Assembly (NCBI RefSeq): GCF_003268005.1
Contig: NZ_CP014213.1
Coordinates: 1,364,001 to 1,428,000 of the forward strand
Source of the DNA: Methanosphaera sp. BMS
GTDB lineage: Archaea > Methanobacteriota > Methanobacteria > Methanobacteriales > Methanobacteriaceae
DNA length: 64,000 nucleotides
Reading direction: 5' to 3'
Part shown: piece after piece, positions 61,301-64,000 of the stretch
Layout of the letters: the number at the start of each line of letters is the position of its first letter
Position numbering within the stretch: the stretch's first letter is position 1
The notes under the pieces: generated by a model
Seen by the model: only the letters and a program-made list of their open reading frames with translations
What the model was told of the DNA's origin: nothing
Databases searched by the model: none
Program-made: the position numbers and the translations under genes

Positions 61301-61442
61301 ACCAAACAGTGGAAAAGCTTATGAAGTATCACAAAATACGCCAACAAACAATAATTCAATGAACATATTATACTTCGCTGGATCATTAATATTAGTTGGT
61401 GGTTTAGCTGGTTATGGATTTATCAGATACAGAAAAAATTAG
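58398..61442 (+). CDS. Surface-anchored protein with two FmdE-type domains
   Basis: 1014 aa with a strong AAGGAGG site. Signal peptide 1-23 (MRKQVYLITFLALFLVMLGTVAA). Residues about 70-155 form a small beta domain. Two homologous halves follow: about 156-500, with AFHGHICEGTLGGYSI (His303, His305, Cys307), and about 512-800, with YHNHVCPGVQPGFF (His683, His685, Cys687). Both match the HGHxCPG metal-binding motif of the FmdE family, which is named after a gene near molybdenum formylmethanofuran dehydrogenase operons; its biochemical role there is not settled. Each half starts with a similar segment (FTSAGYVYLEG or VTSAGVARLNN). A Gln/Asn-rich linker (about 875-925), a Ser/Pro/Glu stretch and a C-terminal membrane helix (about 990-1009, then RYRKN) anchor it on the outside. 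With the metal-transport genes downstream, capture of a metal or metal-cofactor at the surface is inferred. Confidence 0.82.
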   Translation: MRKQVYLITFLALFLVMLGTVAAADVTNDNTTMTTSNANTVDNSNVMVTSETPNADDSISDSQEIETSEKNIDVKVDYQYSDDVKTVTPDFYIFSNGSEIKFNRSINSNNGFTLKFNDSILNTEYNITAMTSGYNSESKIITSTDKPVTFKLTATEAYKLGRDATIAADKVLNFNGADDVLVVTSAGVARLNNKTTEEAIEGILNYGSSKISYTDILMLRDSAVDPIDFAFITKKGKDLQVVVYENASLKPSYLGTISKDMTKQEWNAYFNALSGENAWSFASLANGWAAGVSREVLQEAAFHGHICEGTLGGYSIVKALLQYYPPVQETSMGGGSPGDITSYKILGVPGGSDDDAAMFFLDATVGKIGYVGIDTTATGATENMIGFIRWFANDKTGDLIIMTFDSNKTKADFTKETGINPDAGSLEELQYDTWWINKINNRPEELVTFLYEFTNLTEEQYYYLMGTASDVVQDEDHSIQAIDSHGLDMEYILSLNLPKAKRTTTTANVGSLSDSQMKNIGIKAATKGKEIFEKELGIDIFKDDIDFAVFTSAGYVYLEGQETVLVRDGLYETLGTSLYSKDMLQYHQALWKPLWFAFIMRNPNSDDVYAAYLRYNPDGTFFVGDLNGSKVVNIGIDTLNNSEKLAEIQKTFMPDGNWFSIQTIANAWKANPNFDQIMSFLYHNHVCPGVQPGFFITDYIQKNYPLHENESYTYIASSTYCKDDSLTYILGISPGMGTFIVQKLPNSETESSYVEGGTDEGVLVVWDDAKKVGKASIITFKWPVVDTSMYSTSEAKRATQIQAFIDLNKGNPNDKILEEPVVKASEERFINEEQFNLLKSGSGDLNTMTFIKNLPVLTEEEVMAQNSANQNATDDNNENTQNNNTNNNQNTNQNTNQNNNQNTNQNNNNNHRSSSNTNRYTSSSISASPNTVSVGTTVAATAALAENTETSDNPADTQESPESSESPEPNSGKAYEVSQNTPTNNNSMNILYFAGSLILVGGLAGYGFIRYRKN

Positions 61443-61455
61443 ATGAATAAAAATT

Positions 61456-61486
61456 AAAGAAAGAATTACATTTATTCTTTCTTTTT
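61456..61486 (+). terminator. Hairpin with T-tract between FmdE-domain gene and downstream genes
   Basis: AAAGAAAGAAT (61456-61466) and ATTCTTTCTTT (61474-61484) form a perfect 11-bp stem with a 7-nt loop followed by T residues. It starts 13 nt after the stop. It may be a full or partial terminator that separates expression of the surface protein from the permease genes. Confidence 0.5.
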
Positions 61487-61507
61487 ACTAATTTTCGAGG
61501 TGTTAAT

Positions 61508-62050
61508 ATTAGATTTAATAAATATTTACTATTGACGATTATTTTTATTACAGTAATATCATTAGCTATTACTACTGTATATTCTCACCCAGGTCATGGA
61601 CATGAATATCCGGAGGAGGTATCATCTACACATAGCAGTAGTTCATATTCAAGTCATAGTGCATCATCCAGTAGTTATAAACCACAGAGTAGTTCATCAG
61701 GCAAACAATCATCATCCTCCAGCAATTACAGATCAAATGTAAAAAGTAGCAGTTCACAGTCATCAGCTAAGCAACAAGCTTCTACTACGACAAGCGGCAA
61801 TCAAAAACAAGAGGTATCCCAACAGGAATCAACCAAACAACAAACAAACAATAACAATGAAAGCGGCACGAACATTTCAGATAATGCCAGTATAAATAAT
61901 ACTACTGATAGTAACATTAGTAATAATTCAAGCCAAGACATTCAAGACGATAACTCAATGTTTTCCATTGAAAACATTATAATATTAACATTAAGCCTTA
62001 TAATAGGATTTTTAGCTATTGTATTGATAGATACTATAAGAAATAGATAG
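61508..62050 (+). CDS. His-rich secreted/anchored protein, apparent ATT start
   Basis: 180 aa if translation starts at the ATT at 61508. No ATG or in-frame GTG exists upstream of the signal peptide. A TTG at 61532 would remove all basic residues from it. A GAGGTG site at 61498-61502 is spaced 5 nt from the ATT, and RFNKYLLLTIIFITVISLAITTVYS is then a normal signal peptide. Cleavage after Ser26 would leave a mature N-terminus HPGHGHEYPEE (His27, His30, His32), a likely Ni/Co/Cu-binding end. A long Ser-rich then Gln/Asn/Thr-rich linker (about 38-150) leads to one membrane helix (about 155-174: IIILTLSLIIGFLAIVLI) and RNR. Its stop is 10 nt before the CbiM-like gene. The family is not recognised; metal delivery to the permease is inferred. 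Confidence 0.7.
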   Translation: MRFNKYLLLTIIFITVISLAITTVYSHPGHGHEYPEEVSSTHSSSSYSSHSASSSSYKPQSSSSGKQSSSSSNYRSNVKSSSSQSSAKQQASTTTSGNQKQEVSQQESTKQQTNNNNESGTNISDNASINNTTDSNISNNSSQDIQDDNSMFSIENIIILTLSLIIGFLAIVLIDTIRNR

Positions 62051-62060
62051 GAGGCATTAG

Positions 62061-62681
62061 ATGCATTTACCTGATGGAATAATTCCATTAAATCAAGCGA
62101 TTGTTTACTGGATTATATCAATTATAATCATTTCGATAGTATTCTATAAATTCTCAAAGGATGAATATAAGGAAAAGACAACCGTTGAAATAGCAATATA
62201 CTCTGTGTTTATGACAGTAATCTCTTCATTATCAATACCATCACCCTTGGGTTTACCAATACATTTTTTTACAATAGCATTACTAGTGTTTCTCATAGGC
62301 CCTTATAATGCATGCTTCGTATCATTTATAAGTCTATTATCACAAGCACTACTTTTAGGTATGGGTGGTCTCACATCATTTGGTGCAAATTTCCTGATAA
62401 TAGGAGTCGTTATTAGCATGTCCACCTATGTCATATACACCCTATTTGAAAAAATAAATAGGCAATATGCAATATTCATATCAACCATGTTTGGTATACT
62501 GCTGGCAACGATAGGCCAAATAATAGTATTACTACTTAGTAAAACAACGACCCTAATGGCATTAGCATCAACATTAATACCCTTTTATTTATTCATTTCA
62601 ATAGTTGAAGGAATATTAACAGTTATGATAGTCAATGCCATTAGCAAGATTAAACCGGAGCTGTTGAAAATAAAGATATGA
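62061..62681 (+). CDS. cbiM: CbiM-like cobalt/nickel ECF transporter component
   Basis: 206 aa, ATG preceded by AGGAGG. The N-terminus MHLPDGIIPL is the hallmark of the CbiM/NikM family, in which Met1 and His2 coordinate the transported Co(II) or Ni(II). His68 (GLPIHFF) sits where family members carry the GGTSGH histidine, though the GGT part is replaced by SPLGLP. The later motif LLLGMGGLTSFGANFLIIGVV matches the family's QALLFGDGGLTALGAN region. Five to seven membrane segments; usual length. Canonical systems add CbiN, CbiQ and the CbiO ATPase. None of these is in the window; instead a two-TM protein, a DUF2162-like protein and an ExbB-like channel follow. It may use a shared ATPase encoded elsewhere or a different energy source. 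Cobalt versus nickel cannot be decided here. Confidence 0.82.
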   Translation: MHLPDGIIPLNQAIVYWIISIIIISIVFYKFSKDEYKEKTTVEIAIYSVFMTVISSLSIPSPLGLPIHFFTIALLVFLIGPYNACFVSFISLLSQALLLGMGGLTSFGANFLIIGVVISMSTYVIYTLFEKINRQYAIFISTMFGILLATIGQIIVLLLSKTTTLMALASTLIPFYLFISIVEGILTVMIVNAISKIKPELLKIKI

Positions 62682-62691
62682 GGTGTGAAAT

Positions 62692-63174
62692 ATGAACAAT
62701 AGATTAATCAACATATTACTTATTCTCACAATATTAATGGCCAGCTTGACTGTGCTATCTGCTCATGGAGTAGATGTGACCAATGATAAGATGGTCATAG
62801 CCGATGACAATAATGGCCAACAAGTAAAGGACATAGCGGATAAAGAAAACATTAATATTAGTGTATATAAGTTTACTTCCAAAGACGAAGTGGCTCATCA
62901 ACTGGAACATATGTTAAATAATTCAAATAAACATATTCTTGTTGTAAGCTATCAGGATACTGCACAGGAATTTCTTAAAAGTCATCCGGAAGTATCCGAT
63001 AGACTGATTATTTTAAATCAATATGATGACAAGTCATTATCAGAAAATATGAAAAAAATAGCGGATAGTACAACCACAAATAGTATTGACTCAAACATAC
63101 TTATCATATCAGTTATGATAATAATCATAGTGTTAATGATAGGTGCTATACTACTATTAAAGAATAAAAAATAA
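62692..63174 (+). CDS. Two-TM protein with extracellular domain, CbiN-like position
   Basis: 160 aa with a GAGGTG site. An N-terminal hydrophobic segment (about 5-23, LINILLILTILMASLTVLS) may be a signal peptide cleaved after Ala24, leaving His25-Gly at the mature end. Residues about 27-132 are soluble and outside, with an alpha/beta pattern (DNNGQQVKDIADKENINISVYKF, NKHILVVSYQDTAQEFLKSHPEVSDRLIIL). One C-terminal helix (about 137-156) is followed by KNKK. Its place after CbiM and two-segment layout recall CbiN/NikN accessory subunits, but it is larger and I see no sequence signature. The outer domain looks like half of a Rossmann-type binding domain; a substrate-binding role is inferred only. 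It starts 10 nt after the CbiM-like stop. Confidence 0.7.
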   Translation: MNNRLINILLILTILMASLTVLSAHGVDVTNDKMVIADDNNGQQVKDIADKENINISVYKFTSKDEVAHQLEHMLNNSNKHILVVSYQDTAQEFLKSHPEVSDRLIILNQYDDKSLSENMKKIADSTTTNSIDSNILIISVMIIIIVLMIGAILLLKNKK

Positions 63175-63191
63175 AAAAAACGGAGATTACG

Positions 63192-63890
63192 ATGAATGTA
63201 ATAAGTGTAATATGGCAGATTAGTTTTATTTCTATGCTGCTTGCATTTGGAATCGAAGTGGGTATATCCTCAGGATTGAGTAAGTTAAACAGAAGATCAT
63301 TTATAATGATATGCTGTGCTTATTGTGGAGGTATATTCCTCTTAACCGAAATATTGTCCTTATTTCCAATAAGCCTTAGTGGTTTTTTAAGTGACTATAT
63401 TACGGTCATTTATGGAATTATGGCAATACTGATGATTGTTGGAGCATACAGGATAATTAAAAAATATAAAAACGATGACCATGTCTTCGATAGCATAAAG
63501 ATAGCTCATGGAATATCCATACCATGTTGTATATTCACCATGGCAATAAATATCATGGTTATACAACCAACTATTGAGTTATCAGTAAATAGGTTGAATC
63601 TTTATTCATGTGCATTGCTGCTGATAATTATGACCATTTGTTATTTAACGTCAAAATATATCGATATAATTAAAAAACCATATCCCATATTACTTAGTAA
63701 TTATATGCTACTGTTTGGTGAATATTTCATATTTACTGCATTATTCCTACCAAACATTTCAACTGCATTACAAAAAACAAGCAATATAACAATTTACTCT
63801 ATAGAGTACATGTTTATATTTATAATAATAGTTATTGGATTGATAATATTCGGTTTATTGTTGAATATTAGAAAATCGTTATTAAAATAA
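63192..63890 (+). CDS. Polytopic membrane protein, DUF2162-like putative transporter
   Basis: 232 aa; ATG with a CGGAG site 17 nt after the preceding stop. There are six or seven hydrophobic segments. The first (IWQISFISMLLAFGIEVGISSGLS) carries the acidic/Gly pattern of the DUF2162 family. A Cys pair occurs early (MICCAYCGG) and a conserved-looking Pro-Cys-Cys (HGISIPCCIFTMAINIM) in the middle, reminiscent of the Cys/Pro motifs in LysE/CcdA-type permeases. DUF2162 genes are, to my knowledge, found beside MotA/TolQ/ExbB and DUF2149 genes in methanogens, and here the next gene is ExbB-like, which supports the call. The substrate is unknown. Metal, metallophore or thiol/redox transport are alternatives. 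Confidence 0.65.
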   Translation: MNVISVIWQISFISMLLAFGIEVGISSGLSKLNRRSFIMICCAYCGGIFLLTEILSLFPISLSGFLSDYITVIYGIMAILMIVGAYRIIKKYKNDDHVFDSIKIAHGISIPCCIFTMAINIMVIQPTIELSVNRLNLYSCALLLIIMTICYLTSKYIDIIKKPYPILLSNYMLLFGEYFIFTALFLPNISTALQKTSNITIYSIEYMFIFIIIVIGLIIFGLLLNIRKSLLK

Positions 63891-63904
63891 AAGGAGGCTA
63901 ATAT

Positions 63905-64000
63905 ATGAATACGACTATACCCTATACAAATTTAATCACAGGAACTATGGATGTTATAAGTCAAAGTTTAACCATACCTGTTTTAATAATATTGTCCATA
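63905..64000 (+). CDS. Start of a MotA/TolQ/ExbB-like proton channel protein (partial)
   Basis: The first 32 codons (MNTTIPYTNLITGTMDVISQ, then SLTIPVLIILSI) follow an AAGGAGG site and run off the window. A short polar N-terminus leading into a first membrane helix resembles archaeal MotA/TolQ/ExbB family proteins. The call rests on this short piece plus its position directly after a DUF2162-like gene, so it is tentative. If correct, a DUF2149 (ExbD-like) gene should follow just outside the window. Confidence 0.5.
   Translation, partial: MNTTIPYTNLITGTMDVISQSLTIPVLIILSI

Noticed and set aside
1-64000. tRNA, rRNA, riboswitch and insertion-sequence search by eye
   Set aside because: No GC-rich structured stretch as expected for stable RNAs in such an AT-rich genome, no transposase-like protein and no cobalamin riboswitch-like element before the metal cluster.

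Overview
The window looks like a methanogen of the order Methanobacteriales, most probably the genus Methanosphaera. This is inferred from very AT-rich gaps, TATA/BRE-type promoters, several giant Asn/Thr-rich adhesin-like proteins (ALPs) with polymorphic GGAIY beta-helix repeats followed by Ig-like repeats, and a metal-transport cluster of a kind seen in methanogens (FmdE-type domains, a CbiM-like protein, a DUF2162-like protein and a MotA/ExbB-like protein). No rRNA, tRNA, insertion sequence or multi-repeat CRISPR array was recognised.

Positions 1-54.8 kb form an ALP island. On the minus strand lie a partial ALP (1-2300), one giant gene of about 29.5 kb (3653-33145, 9830 aa), a small beta-helix protein (37510-38703) and two related ALPs of 2811 and 1676 aa (40994-49429 and 49792-54822). 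The single plus-strand member (34105-37290) fuses a beta-helix, a papain-like C1 peptidase with a complete Cys/His/Asn triad and Ig-like domains. Only a TetR-type regulator and a one-pass membrane protein interrupt the island. The ALP genes carry signs of recent rearrangement: a 1476-bp near-identical tandem duplication and a 633-bp duplication in the giant gene, 87-93 bp direct repeats in the 2811-aa gene, blocks identical between the two shorter ALPs, and a shared leader and promoter between the first two.

Positions 55-58 kb hold a two-gene operon (three-TM protein plus 61-aa soluble protein), a J-domain protein with a long basic tail, and a small membrane-protein reading frame broken by a stop.

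Positions 58.3-64 kb hold a plus-strand gene cluster that continues beyond the window: a surface-anchored protein with two FmdE-type domains, a His-rich secreted or anchored protein with an apparent ATT start, a CbiM-like permease, a two-TM protein, a DUF2162-like membrane protein and the start of a MotA/TolQ/ExbB-like channel. I infer a cell-surface capture and energised uptake system for cobalt, nickel or a metal-tetrapyrrole. This is the best candidate for an undescribed system. Three of its proteins are predicted to expose a histidine at or next to the mature N-terminus.

All functional statements come from reading the sequence; no database search was run.
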